From Spirochaetales bacterium (lineage in GTDB: Bacteria; Spirochaetota; Spirochaetia; Sphaerochaetales; Sphaerochaetaceae): DNA of 64,000 nucleotides. Positions 53,658-62,126 of this stretch are shown one piece after another. The position numbers were made by a program, and so were the translations under genes. A model generated the notes under the pieces. That model was not told the origin of the DNA. It made no database searches and worked only from the letters and a program-made list of their open reading frames with translations. The stretch is taken from assembly GCA_017614375.1 (NCBI GenBank), contig JAGABZ010000002.1:37496-101495 (forward strand), given 5' to 3'. How positions within the stretch are numbered: the stretch's first letter is position 1; every line of letters starts with the position of its first letter.

Positions 53658-54077
53658 ATGATCTTCGTCTGCGGTTCGGTAGAGGATACCCTTGAGCTGG
53701 GAAAGAGGATCGGGAACGCCGTCCGGCCGGGGACGCTGATCAGCCTGCGCGGGAGCCTCGGGGCCGGAAAGACGGTGCTTACAAAGGGCATCGCCCTGGC
53801 CCTGGGCATCGGCGAGTCGATCGTCAGTCCGACCTTTACCCTGGTTCAGGAATACGACGGCAGAATGCCCCTGCACCATCTGGATCTGTACCGGATTTCC
53901 GGCTGCGAGGAGTTCGAGATGATGGGCGGAGAGGAGATGCTCTACGCCGACGGGGTGACGGTGATCGAATGGTCGGAGAAAATCGGGGAGATGCTCCCCG
54001 ACTCCACTGTCTTTATCGAAATCACCATCCTCCCCGACCAAAGCCGGCAGGTTGAAATCAAAGGACTTGAGATATGA
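53658..54077 (+). CDS. tsaE: tRNA threonylcarbamoyladenosine biosynthesis ATPase TsaE
   Basis: The 139-residue P-loop ATPase has ISLRGSLGAGKTVLTKGIA, SPTFTLVQEYDG, HHLDLYRISGCEEFEMMG and VIEWSEKIGEMLP, the TsaE pattern. It works with TsaB and TsaD to make t6A37. It overlaps tsaB by ATGA. Confidence 0.95.
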   Translation: MIFVCGSVEDTLELGKRIGNAVRPGTLISLRGSLGAGKTVLTKGIALALGIGESIVSPTFTLVQEYDGRMPLHHLDLYRISGCEEFEMMGGEEMLYADGVTVIEWSEKIGEMLPDSTVFIEITILPDQSRQVEIKGLEI

Positions 54078-54772
54078 ACACCCTGGCAGTCTGCACATTT
54101 GACGATGTTCTCGAGATAGCCGTCGGAACAGGCGGCTCTTATACTTCGCGCGTCTCGAAGCTGGGCATGACCCACTCGGAGAGCCTGCTTCCGGGAATCC
54201 TGGAGCTGCTTTCGGAGGCCGGGCTGGACAAGTCCCAGCTGGACCTGCTCTGCTGCGCCCGCGGCCCTGGTTCGTTCACCGGGCTGAGAATCGGGATGTC
54301 CGCGCTCAAAGGCCTGGCGATGGCCCTGGACCGCCCGCTCGTGTCGGTGCCGACCATGGAGCTTCTGGCCTATGGCAGTGAAGACTTTGACGGGGCGGTC
54401 GTGCCCCTGCTCGATGCCAGAAAGAAGCGTTACTACGCCGCTGTCTTCAGCGGCGGGGTGCGGGTCTGCCCCGATCTGGACTGCACACCCGGGGATCTGG
54501 CGCAGCATCTGGAGGGCTTTGCCCGTATTCTTTTCACCGGGCACACCGACGTCTGGGCCTTTGCTGAACAGGTCACAAGGGCCCTGCCCGGGGAAAGGTT
54601 AGTTATCACCCGCAAAGGGTTGGGTCCGGCCTTCCCCGCCCTGCTGGAGCTGGGCGAAAAGTATCTGTCCGTCCATGGACCGGACGACATAGGCCAGGGT
54701 CCGTCGTACATCAGAAAGAGCGAGGCCGAGGAGGCCCTGGAGGAGCGCCTGAGGAGGGAAAAGGATGAGTGA
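54074..54772 (+). CDS. tsaB: tRNA threonylcarbamoyladenosine biosynthesis protein TsaB
   Basis: The 232-residue protein has the ASKHA-like N-domain with MTHSESLLPGILELL, LLCCARGPGSFTGLRIGMSALKGLAMAL and VPLLDARKKRYYAAVF. It is the TsaD-binding, non-catalytic partner. It lies between tsaE and trxB with overlaps on both sides. Confidence 0.94.
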   Translation: MNTLAVCTFDDVLEIAVGTGGSYTSRVSKLGMTHSESLLPGILELLSEAGLDKSQLDLLCCARGPGSFTGLRIGMSALKGLAMALDRPLVSVPTMELLAYGSEDFDGAVVPLLDARKKRYYAAVFSGGVRVCPDLDCTPGDLAQHLEGFARILFTGHTDVWAFAEQVTRALPGERLVITRKGLGPAFPALLELGEKYLSVHGPDDIGQGPSYIRKSEAEEALEERLRREKDE

Positions 54773-55712
54773 GACTGTATATACCGACCTGGCGGTGATC
54801 GGAGCCGGACCGGCGGGGCTGAGCGCGGCTTCGTACGCGGCCCGGGCAGGGCTGGACACTCTGGTGCTGGAGCAGACCGGCGCCGGCGGCCAGATGCTCT
54901 TTATCGACCGGATCGAGAACTACCCGGGGTTCCCCGAGGGAATCACCGGCTATGAGCTGGCCCAGAAGTTCGAGGACCAGGCCGCCCTATTCGGGGCCAG
55001 GATTGAGTATGCCGAGGTCCATGAGGCCGCCAGGGATGACGGGGGATTCGTTCTGCAGACTTCCATGGGGACTGTCCGCTCAAAGGCGGTGATTCTGGCC
55101 ACCGGGGCGGTGCACCGCCCGATGGGCGTGCCCGGCGAGGAAGAGTACCGGGGCAAGGGGGTCAGTTACTGCGCCACCTGCGACGGGCCGTTTTTCAGGG
55201 ACAAGCCGATTCTGGTCGTCGGCGGCGGGGACAGCGCCGTTCAGGAGGCGCTGTATCTGACCGGATTGACGGACAGGCTGACCATCATCCACCGCAGGGA
55301 CAGGTTCCGCGCGCAGGCTGCCCTGGTTTCCAGGCTTGAGAGCAATCCGGGCGTGACAATCAGGCTCAACACCGTGCTCAGGGAGATCCGCGGCGACGGC
55401 AGGCAGGTCACTTCGGCGGTGGTGGAGAACACCCGGACCGGAGAGGTCACCGAACTGGACACGGCAGCTGTGTTCGGCTTTGTCGGGATGATTCCCCAGA
55501 CCGCAATCGCGGTCCAGCTGGGTGCGGAACTGGACAATGCAGGATACGTAATCACCGATTCAGGCATGGCCACAAGCGTGCCCGGGCTCTACTGCGCCGG
55601 TGACGTGAGAAACACCCCGTTCAGGCAGGTTGCCACAGCCGCGGGTGACGGAGCCTGCGCGGCGCACAAGGCCCAGGAGTACATCAGCGCGCTGGAGGGC
55701 AGGGCCTACTGA
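54765..55712 (+). CDS. trxB: Thioredoxin reductase
   Basis: The 315-residue flavoprotein has the FAD-binding VIGAGPAGLSAASYAARAG, the redox disulfide YCATCDGPFF, the NAD(P)H-binding VVGGGDSAVQEALYLT and YCAGDVRNTPFRQVATAAGDG. The NADPH motif residues HRRDRFRA are also typical. It overlaps tsaB by eight bases. Confidence 0.95.
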   Translation: MSETVYTDLAVIGAGPAGLSAASYAARAGLDTLVLEQTGAGGQMLFIDRIENYPGFPEGITGYELAQKFEDQAALFGARIEYAEVHEAARDDGGFVLQTSMGTVRSKAVILATGAVHRPMGVPGEEEYRGKGVSYCATCDGPFFRDKPILVVGGGDSAVQEALYLTGLTDRLTIIHRRDRFRAQAALVSRLESNPGVTIRLNTVLREIRGDGRQVTSAVVENTRTGEVTELDTAAVFGFVGMIPQTAIAVQLGAELDNAGYVITDSGMATSVPGLYCAGDVRNTPFRQVATAAGDGACAAHKAQEYISALEGRAY

Positions 55713-55745
55713 GCCTGCCTTTTTTGCGCAGGCGGACCGGGGTTT

Positions 55746-56147
55746 TCAGTCTGAGAGGATTTCCTCGAGGACAGGGGTAAGTTCCTTTCGGCGGGCACGG
55801 AAGAAAAGGTACGCCAGCAGAAAGCCGAGCGCTCCTCCGCCGATGCCCCAGAATGCCTTGATAAACTCGTTTTTCGCGGGAATCAGCAGATACAGGACAG
55901 CAAACAGCACCAGCGGCAACCCGAAGAGAATCAGGGTGCTGAGAATCGTGCGCCCCGGCGGCAGAAAGATCCGGACTCTGTCGCCCGGCTTTACAGAGAG
56001 AGCCTCGGGGTTGCGGACTTCGAAGGTCTGAAACTTGTTGGTGCAGAAAAAAGAGGCCTTGCACCCCTCGCAGGCACCGCCTGCGCAGCCCACAGTGACC
56101 AGGCCGGTTTCCGCTTCAGTTCCTTTGACAAAGACCTCCTGGTACAT
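55746..56147 (-). CDS. RseC/MucC-family (SoxR-reducing type) membrane protein
   Basis: The 133-residue protein has a Cys-rich N-terminal part (GCAGGACEGCKASFFCTNK), a beta segment VKPGDRVRIFLPPG and two membrane helices (ILSTLILFGLPLVLFAVLYLLI, FWGIGGGALGFLLAYLFF), the RseC layout. In other bacteria RseC belongs to the Rsx/Rnf redox system or to sigma-E control. It overlaps the YmdB-like gene by one base; no rnf genes are near. Confidence 0.83.
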   Translation of the reverse strand: MYQEVFVKGTEAETGLVTVGCAGGACEGCKASFFCTNKFQTFEVRNPEALSVKPGDRVRIFLPPGRTILSTLILFGLPLVLFAVLYLLIPAKNEFIKAFWGIGGGALGFLLAYLFFRARRKELTPVLEEILSD

Positions 56148-56941
56148 CAGCTCTGCTCCTTCTTTCCGACCGGCAGGTTGACCGCGGAGATTGAGACCGC
56201 CCGGCCGTCGGGTCCGACCTCGACCAGGGCGCCCTGGAGGCGGACATCATCGAAACACTCCGTTGAGCGGCGGTAGAGCCCGGTGGTGAATTTCTGGATT
56301 TCGTTCTCGGGGGCGAAGCCTCCGACGCTCATGAACGAGCCGCAGCGTCCGTTGTCGCTGATATAGGCGGTACCGCGCGGCAGGAGCCGGGCGTCGGCTG
56401 TCATGACCTTTGTGTGTGTTCCGATTACGGCGCTGGCCTTTCCGTCGAGCAGATAGCCCATGCTGGCCTTTTCTGCGGTGGTGCCGGCGTGGAATACCAA
56501 AAAGACGAACGGGGTCTGCTCGAGGGCCTTGGACACCAGGAACTCAGCCTGGGGAAACGGGTTGTCCAGATGGCAGTTGAAGTCGGTCATGCCGAGCAGG
56601 TTTATCACGGAGACTTTCTGCGAACCGACGTTGTAGAAACGGCAGCCGCGGCCCGGGACGTCGCCGGGGTAGTTGGCCGGGCGGAGAATGCGGTCTTTGC
56701 GGGTGATGAACTCCTGCATGTCCAGTTTGAAAAAGATCTTCTCTCCGCCAGTGATGATGTCGATGCCGTACTTGAACAGCGTCATGGCGTGCTGCGTACC
56801 GATGCCGAAGCCGGAGGTCACACCCTCACCGTTGGCAATCACCAGGTCCACGCCCTGCTCCTTCACATACGGACGCAGACCGTCACGGACGGCGTCCAGC
56901 CCGGCCTTTGCCGTGATTTCCCCGAGAAACAGAACTTTCAT
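56147..56941 (-). CDS. YmdB/TIGR00282-like metallophosphoesterase, metal ligands largely lost
   Basis: The 264-residue protein aligns end to end with the YmdB family of 2',3'-cAMP phosphodiesterases (ANGEGVTSGFGIG, RPANYPGDVPGRGC, GTHTKVMTADARLLPRGTAYISDNGRCGS). With B. subtilis YmdB numbering from memory, the metal ligands D8, N40, N67 and H177 are here E8, G40, E67 and K178, and the neighbouring His68 is Lys; only E39, H151 and H176 remain. It may be inactive or changed in chemistry. Reads into the RseC-like gene. Confidence 0.8.
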   Translation of the reverse strand: MKVLFLGEITAKAGLDAVRDGLRPYVKEQGVDLVIANGEGVTSGFGIGTQHAMTLFKYGIDIITGGEKIFFKLDMQEFITRKDRILRPANYPGDVPGRGCRFYNVGSQKVSVINLLGMTDFNCHLDNPFPQAEFLVSKALEQTPFVFLVFHAGTTAEKASMGYLLDGKASAVIGTHTKVMTADARLLPRGTAYISDNGRCGSFMSVGGFAPENEIQKFTTGLYRRSTECFDDVRLQGALVEVGPDGRAVSISAVNLPVGKKEQS

Positions 56942-57000
56942 ATCATCTGAACTGTAGTCTTATTTGCCTCTTGATTCAACTCTTGTGTATAATCTATCCG

Positions 57001-57534
57001 ATGAAACGCGCCGTGATAGTCTGGGTTGTCTGCCTCTGCATGCTGCTGTGCTCCTGCGAAGCGACAGAGCGGGAACAGTATTCCTCCGCCCCCGAAGAGC
57101 GGCCGGACATGAGTTTCGAGAACGTGACCTACACCCTCAACAGGGGCAGTTTCGACCCGGTCTCGATCACGGCATCCCACATGGACGTCTGGGACGAGCT
57201 GGCAAAGGCGGTCCTGACCGATGTGACCTTTGTCCAGACAGACGCCGACGGGCAGATTGTGCTGACGGGCAACGCCGAAACGGCGACCGTGGACACCGGG
57301 ACCTACATGGTGGAACTGGGCGGAAAGGTCGACATGTACAAGACAGCCGACGCCCTGGAAATCCACGGCGAAGACTTCATCTGGGACAACGAGGCCAGGC
57401 GGATTTCAACTGACAAGGCCGTTGTTTTGCGGTATGATTCGGACATCGAACTCAGCGCTGTAGGCCTGACGGGCGATTTTGCCACATCGACCTACAGCTT
57501 TGACCGGATTACGGAAGGGAGACTCGGAGAGTGA
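57001..57534 (+). CDS. lptC: LptC-like lipoprotein
   Basis: The 177-residue protein has a lipoprotein signal (MKRAVIVWVVCLCMLLCSC) and then a beta-rich domain with repeated strands (FENVTYTLNRGSFDPVSITASHMDVWDE, VLTGNAETATVDTGTYMVELGGKVDM), as in LptC/YrbK. It stands first in lptC-lptA-lptB. ATG 57001 is preferred over a start ten codons upstream because the signal peptide begins there. Confidence 0.8.
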   Translation: MKRAVIVWVVCLCMLLCSCEATEREQYSSAPEERPDMSFENVTYTLNRGSFDPVSITASHMDVWDELAKAVLTDVTFVQTDADGQIVLTGNAETATVDTGTYMVELGGKVDMYKTADALEIHGEDFIWDNEARRISTDKAVVLRYDSDIELSAVGLTGDFATSTYSFDRITEGRLGE

Positions 57535-58160
57535 CGCTCAGAAAAGCACTTTTGATCTTGCTGATCGCGTTCTGCGCCTCAATGTGCCTCTGGGCCGAGC
57601 CGATAACGTTCAGCGGGGGCAGCACCTCGATCCGCAAACAGGGGGAGGACCTGACCGTCACCCTGTCCGGAGGGGCCGTCGTCCAGGCCGACGGAGTAAA
57701 ACTCACCGCCGACGAGATTTCAATCAGCGGCGAGAACTCCCGCATAGTCAAATGCTCCGGCACCGTAAAGGCGGTGAGGGAGGAAAACAAACTCACCCTG
57801 CTCTCCCCCGAGCTTACCTTCGACCGCAAGACCCAGCTCCTGCTGGTCGACTCTTGGGTCCAGATCCAGCTGGTCTCCGAGGAAGTCGCCCTCAGCGGGG
57901 CCAGGCTCCAGTACAACATGGAAACCGGGCTGATGATTCTGCAGATTCAGGCGCGGATTCTCAAAGTCACGGACAAAGGCCTGCTCTCCTGCCAGGCAGA
58001 CAGCATCACCTATGACAGCAAGAACGGCACCCTCCGCCTGGAGGGCCGGTGCAGCGTCAGCTGGGGCAGCGACGAATACCAGGCGGCGGTCATCACAATC
58101 GACCTCAACACCGAGGAGCTGAGGATGGAAGGCCGAATCACGGGGACCGTCAATGGCTGA
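57531..58160 (+). CDS. lptA: LptA/OstA-like periplasmic protein
   Basis: The 209-residue product has a signal peptide ending CLWAE and an OstA-type jellyroll pattern: GGSTSIRKQGEDLTVTLSGGAVVQADGVKLTADEI, then CSGTVKAV. It would bridge lipid transport in the periplasm. Start is GTG 57531, overlapping the lptC stop as GTGA. The C-terminal half is longer than in E. coli LptA. Confidence 0.85.
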   Translation: MTLRKALLILLIAFCASMCLWAEPITFSGGSTSIRKQGEDLTVTLSGGAVVQADGVKLTADEISISGENSRIVKCSGTVKAVREENKLTLLSPELTFDRKTQLLLVDSWVQIQLVSEEVALSGARLQYNMETGLMILQIQARILKVTDKGLLSCQADSITYDSKNGTLRLEGRCSVSWGSDEYQAAVITIDLNTEELRMEGRITGTVNG

Positions 58161-58884
58161 TACACTGACCATCGAAGGCCTGACCAAGAACTACGGCAAA
58201 CGCTGCGTGGTCGATCAGGTGTCCTTCGAGATGAACGGCGGCCAGGTCGTCGGAATCCTCGGCCCCAACGGGGCAGGAAAGACGACGACATTCTACATGA
58301 TAGTCGGATTCATCCGGGCAAACCGGGGCTCGATCAAACTCGACGGGCATGAGATTTCCAGACTGCCGATGTACCGGCGCTCAAGGATGGGAATCAGCTA
58401 TCTGCCCCAGGAACCCTCGATTTTCCGCAAACTCTCCGTGAGGGACAATATCCGCCTGGTCGCCCAGACCCGCGACCGCCTGAGCCCGGCGAAAAAGGCC
58501 GAACTGACCGACTCGCTTATCGAGCGGTTCCAGCTGCAGAAAATCGCCCACCAGAAGGGCTACACCCTCAGCGGAGGCGAGCGGCGCAGGACCGAAATCG
58601 CCCGCTGTCTGGCCTGCGAGCCGAGTTTCCTGCTGCTGGACGAGCCGTTTGCCGGAATCGACCCGAAGGCCATCTATGAAATCAAGCTTATAATCCGCGA
58701 CCTGGCCAGGGACGGAATCGGAGTCCTGCTTACCGACCACAACGTCAGGGACACGCTTTCGATTACCGACGTGTCGCACATAATCAATCAGGGGAAAATC
58801 ATCGTTTCGGGGACAAAACAGGCCCTGCTGGCCAACCGGGAGGCACGGGAAATCTACTTCGGCGATGCCTTTGAGGAGGTCTGA
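58153..58884 (+). CDS. lptB: LptB ABC ATPase
   Basis: The 243-residue ATPase has Walker A GPNGAGKTTTFYMI, the LptB-specific GISYLPQEPSIFRKLSVRDNI, signature LSGGERRRTEIARCLAC, Walker B LLLDEPFAGIDP and switch LTDHNVRDTLSI. It energises lipid export through LptFG, which are not in the window. Treponemes lack classical LPS, so the cargo may be another glycolipid. Confidence 0.95.
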   Translation: MADTLTIEGLTKNYGKRCVVDQVSFEMNGGQVVGILGPNGAGKTTTFYMIVGFIRANRGSIKLDGHEISRLPMYRRSRMGISYLPQEPSIFRKLSVRDNIRLVAQTRDRLSPAKKAELTDSLIERFQLQKIAHQKGYTLSGGERRRTEIARCLACEPSFLLLDEPFAGIDPKAIYEIKLIIRDLARDGIGVLLTDHNVRDTLSITDVSHIINQGKIIVSGTKQALLANREAREIYFGDAFEEV

Positions 58885-58885
58885 G

Positions 58886-60277
58886 ATGCCCCAGGGGCAG
58901 GTCCTGTCTCAGTCTATGCGCCAGGAGCAGGTCCTCTCGGCCCAGATGCTCCAGAAGATGGCACTGCTTACATTGCCGGTCAACGAACTTCAGGACACGA
59001 TCCGCAAGGAAATCCAGGAAAACCCGGCTCTGGAAATTCCGGGCAACAACAGCATCGGCACCACCGACGATGTACCGCAGCAATCCGCAAATGATACAGC
59101 ATACGATGACTTTTCTCAGTCCTACGGCACGGACACGGCTGACCCGGATGCTTCGGACCGCAAGTCGGCCTTTATCGAAAACTCCGCCCGTGAGGACGTG
59201 AGCCTGCAGTCCTATCTGATGCAGCAGCTGGACGACACGGACAACCTGGACGAGGATGTCTACAACGCCGCCCAGGTAATCATCACCAGCCTCGATGCCA
59301 ACGGGTTCTACACCCAGCAGCCTCTGATGCTCTTCGAGGGGCGCCCAGAAACCCCTCAGACCGTCGAGGCGGCGGTGAATCTTATCCGCTCCTTCGACCC
59401 GCCGGGGGTCTGCGTCCGTGACTACAGGGAATCTCTGATTCTGCAGGCGCAGCGGGGCGGTCTGGAGCCGGATGAACTGGAACTGCTGACCCGCATGGTC
59501 CGCGATCACATGGAGGACCTCAGGCCGGGACGGCTGGCCTCGCTGGCCAGGCAGCTTCGGGCCGACGAGAAAGACGTGAACTTCTGCTTCGGCTTTCTTA
59601 AGGAGCTCAACCCCTTCCCCGGCGCCGGCTTTGCCGACACCCAGCAGGTCTTCGTGGTTCCGGAGCTGTCGGTGCACAAGGTCGACGGCCGGCTGGAGCT
59701 GAACATCAACCGGGCCAACGCACCGGATCTGTCCATCTCCGAGGACTTCACCTCTCTGGCCTCCCGCCCGGGGCTGAATCCCGAGGAAAAGAACTTTCTC
59801 AACACCTCGATTGACCGTGCCCGGATGCTGATCAGCCAGGTTGAGCTGAGGTACCAGACGCTGTACAAGACCGCCCTGGCCCTGATGAAGCTCCAGCGGG
59901 ACTTCTTCCTCGAAGGCCCGTCCAAACTCCGTCCGCTGACTCTCAAGGATGTGGCGGCCGAGGTGGGTGTCCACGAGACCACGATCTCCCGCATCTCCCA
60001 GGCCAAATGGATTGAGACCGACTGGGGTCTGTTCCAGCTCAAGCAGTTCTTCACCCAGGGGCTGACGACCCGCACCGCCGACGGCGGCCATGAAGAGGTC
60101 TCACGCAACGTGGTCAAGGACAAGATCCGCGCAATCATCCAGTCGGACACTTCGGGCAAGAAGCTGTCGGACCAGAAAATCTCAGACCTGCTTGCCGCTC
60201 AGGGAATCAAGGTTGCCCGCCGCACAGTGGCAAAATACCGGACCGAACTCAATCTGGATTCCTCCTACGACAGATAA
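58886..60277 (+). CDS. rpoN: RNA polymerase sigma-54 factor
   Basis: The 463-residue protein has the glutamine-rich activator region (LSQSMRQEQVLSAQMLQKMALLTLPVNEL), the core-binding domain, the helix-turn-helix (LKDVAAEVGVHETTISRISQAK) and the RpoN box ARRTVAKYR. ATG 58886 is preferred because GAGGAGG precedes it. The lptB-rpoN order is common in proteobacteria too. Confidence 0.95.
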   Translation: MPQGQVLSQSMRQEQVLSAQMLQKMALLTLPVNELQDTIRKEIQENPALEIPGNNSIGTTDDVPQQSANDTAYDDFSQSYGTDTADPDASDRKSAFIENSAREDVSLQSYLMQQLDDTDNLDEDVYNAAQVIITSLDANGFYTQQPLMLFEGRPETPQTVEAAVNLIRSFDPPGVCVRDYRESLILQAQRGGLEPDELELLTRMVRDHMEDLRPGRLASLARQLRADEKDVNFCFGFLKELNPFPGAGFADTQQVFVVPELSVHKVDGRLELNINRANAPDLSISEDFTSLASRPGLNPEEKNFLNTSIDRARMLISQVELRYQTLYKTALALMKLQRDFFLEGPSKLRPLTLKDVAAEVGVHETTISRISQAKWIETDWGLFQLKQFFTQGLTTRTADGGHEEVSRNVVKDKIRAIIQSDTSGKKLSDQKISDLLAAQGIKVARRTVAKYRTELNLDSSYDR

Positions 60278-60329
60278 CGCCCCCCTTATACATTCTTTTT
60301 TGTTTTTTCCCAGTCGGAGAAGCTGCCAT

Positions 60330-61343
60330 TCAACTGAGCTTTGGAGAAAAGAAAAGTGCCCGCAATACTGCAGGCACCCAAAATGGATAAATGTTTAAAT
60401 GGCTCAGAAAGCCCGTACAGGATGCACACACATAGGACCTCCGCCGCCCCCCCCAGTCACGCCAGACAGGGGTCTGGTCCCCATTGTAGAAAGCCTGTGC
60501 CCACGCGTCGGAAGCGTAGTTGCTGCTCTCACTGGAGGACCAGTAGTAGGCGTTGCTGAAAAAGCCCATGCCATTTGCTTTAAGCTGTGTGTACATCAGG
60601 TTCAACTCATCCTTGCTGGGTAGGAACCAGTCTGAATAGGTGACCCCCTTGTATGTATATGTCAGATCATCACACAGTTTTGCAGCATAGTATGCTGTTT
60701 TTCCCGAACCGGAACGTGAAGAATAAGCTTCAGCTCCCATTGCATCAACCAGAAGCTGTGTGTTCGTCTTTCCGGTTCCAATTGCTGTTCCGGTACAGTC
60801 TGCTGCATTGTAGGTTTTCGTTCCGTTGACATACAGATGGCTTCCATCGTCAGTTGTTCTGTAGTATCCGAAACGAAAGCCGCATTCTCCGGAACTTATA
60901 AAACCAACAGTCGGAACACCGTTAACAAGCCTCAGGTCCGCAGGTGCTGCCTCAAGGTATCTCCAACCACATTCAGTAGAAATCAACCCGTCTGCATTGC
61001 CGGAATCGTTATCCGCATCGCAATCATAGAAAACACGGCAACCGGTTGATTCATGGAATTGACACCCGGTACACACACCATCACTGTTGAAAAAATGCCT
61101 GGAAATGGTCAGGCTTTCCTTAGTCACTTCCGTTTTCCCGGTTTCGTCAGAGAACAGTTTGTCGCATCTCGTGCACATATAATGTGCCTTCGTTCCGTCG
61201 GCTTTGCATGGGATGGCAGAAACGGATTCGACAGCCTTCAAATCGTGACCCAAAGCAGCAATAGCCTCGGTTTTTGTTTCTCCGCAACGATCACAGATAT
61301 AAACATTATCGACTTCCTTACAGGCAAAGCGGATATCAATCTG
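60330..61343 (-). pseudogene. Lcl/DUF1566-domain gene, 5'-truncated and frameshifted at the 3' end
   Basis: The frame (60330-61253 from TTG 61253, open back to a stop next to 61343) has a CxxC ribbon repeat unit (YICDRCGETKTEAIAALGHDL, then HYMCTRCDKLFSDETGKTEV) followed by a DUF1566 domain (CGWRYLEAAPADL, FGYYRTTDDGS, WFLPSKDELNLMY, YYWSSSESSNY). No ATG, ribosome site or signal peptide exists, so the N-terminus is missing. The last codons read SYVCASCTGF, but in another frame the same DNA encodes VHPVRAF followed by a stop, the usual end of this family. An eight-C run (60447-60454) or a CA repeat (60425-60432) is the likely site of the shift. Lower GC than the core genes. Confidence 0.7.
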
Positions 61344-61536
61344 TCATGAAGATAAATAATTCGGCAAAGTTCTTGAAAAGCTTGGAGGCGAACTTGTATT
61401 TACAACAGTGGATAGAAGCCGTTCACTTGGAAACAATCCACAGTCGGTCGGAAAAGATAGAGGACACTGGGTTACGTTGTACATGTTGGTTCGAATGAGT
61501 CTAATAGATTGATTAAACTTTGATTAAACTGTTTTG

Positions 61537-61564
61537 GCTCCCCTGTTTCTGGGGAGCTTTTTTT
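61537..61564 (+). terminator. Terminator in the accessory region
   Basis: GCTCCCC pairs with GGGGAGC around a seven-base loop and is followed by TTTTTTT. It would end the broken plus-strand gene remnant before it. Confidence 0.8.
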
Positions 61565-61606
61565 CAGATTGGACGACAATATCAAACAATTCCGAGTGTT
61601 GCTACT

Positions 61607-61762
61607 TCACCGGATTTTTTTCCTTGCGGAGCGGACGACAATCTGGTAGTTGTTCGGATCCATTGTAGTTCCCTGTGCATTACACCTTGCAAGTTCACTT
61701 TTGGTCAGATCCTTTACTGCACCTCTGCCGTAGTAATCCAGTGTTAGAAACTGTGCAACCAT
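61607..61762 (-). CDS. Unidentified 51-residue protein or gene remnant
   Basis: The frame from ATG 61762 begins MVAQFLTLDYYGRGAVKDLT and ends VVRSARKKIR. In the same frame another 13 codons are open upstream of the ATG (including VHVGRCEY), with no signal peptide and no good ribosome site. Codon use looks natural, so it is either a small gene or the 3' part of a lost one. No family is recognised. Confidence 0.4.
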   Translation of the reverse strand: MVAQFLTLDYYGRGAVKDLTKSELARCNAQGTTMDPNNYQIVVRSARKKIR

Positions 61763-61907
61763 ATATTCACATCTTCCGACATGTACTCGTGAAGCACTTG
61801 TAGTTCAATTAGTTCAAAAACATGATAAATAAAAAAATCGCAAAACCCTGATACAAGCTATGGGAGGGGAGACCTCGCATGTACACAACCTTCTAGGTAA
61901 TGTCATC

Positions 61908-61935
61908 GAATAAATGTCCAATGAGCCGCGGTAAC
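61908..61935 (+). repeat. 28-bp direct repeat, copy 1 (VCR/attC-core-like)
   Basis: Copy 1 of a pair; 23 of 28 bases agree with copy 2 at 63727-63754, including GTCCA and the 11-base GCCGCGGTAAC. The part GTCC-AATGAGCCGCGGT closely resembles GTCCCATTGAGCCGCGGT in the Vibrio cholerae repeat as I remember it. The two copies enclose the proteinase unit. Confidence 0.6.
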
Positions 61936-61973
61936 TGAATGATACTGAAAGTGACAGAAAAGCACCGAAAAAG

Positions 61974-62002
61974 TTGACTTTCAGGGAAAACAAAGCTAAT
62001 AA
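61974..62002 (+). promoter_or_regulatory. Promoter of the proteinase unit
   Basis: TTGACT (61974-61979), a 17-bp spacer and TAATAA (61997-62002) begin 38 bp after repeat copy 1. The small gene starts at 62127, so the leader would be about 115 bases. Confidence 0.55.
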
Positions 62003-62126
62003 TTTACATACCAGCGCCATGCTTTCCTGCGTGGTCAGGATCAGAGCCACATGACAGATATAACTTGGTCCATGGTTGTTCGAAATTGTTCGGTGATTTG
62101 AACAAAGGTGTTTTAAGGCGGTTAAT

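Larger units (their letters stand above)
61344..62126. other. Gene-poor accessory stretch with coding remnants
   Basis: This 783-bp stretch carries: a plus-strand fragment (about 61358-61510) that reads FGKVLEKLGGELVFTTVDRS and onward to a stop, looking coding but of unknown family; a terminator (61537-61564); a minus-strand 51-residue frame (61607-61762); a 28-bp repeat (61908-61935); and a promoter (61974-62002). The remainder holds nothing I recognise. Confidence 0.5.

Noticed and set aside
52379..53809. 476-codon minus-strand frame opposite the TPR and tsaE genes
   Set aside because: Shadow frame; the plus strand has family motifs, ribosome sites and coupled starts.
55713..55745. GCCTGC...GCAGGC hairpin after trxB as a terminator
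   Set aside because: The T-run is inside the loop and not after the stem, so it is not a standard intrinsic terminator.
58799..60091. 430-codon minus-strand frame opposite rpoN
   Set aside because: Shadow frame; rpoN has complete sigma-54 motifs in the plus strand.
61440..61510. TGGTTCGAATG looked like a tRNA T-loop before a terminator
   Set aside because: The flanking bases do not pair into a T-stem and no acceptor or anticodon arm can be found, so there is no tRNA or tmRNA.
61921..61935. GCCGCGGTAAC recalls the 16S rRNA 530-loop sequence
   Set aside because: Similarity stops after about ten bases and no rRNA structure surrounds it.
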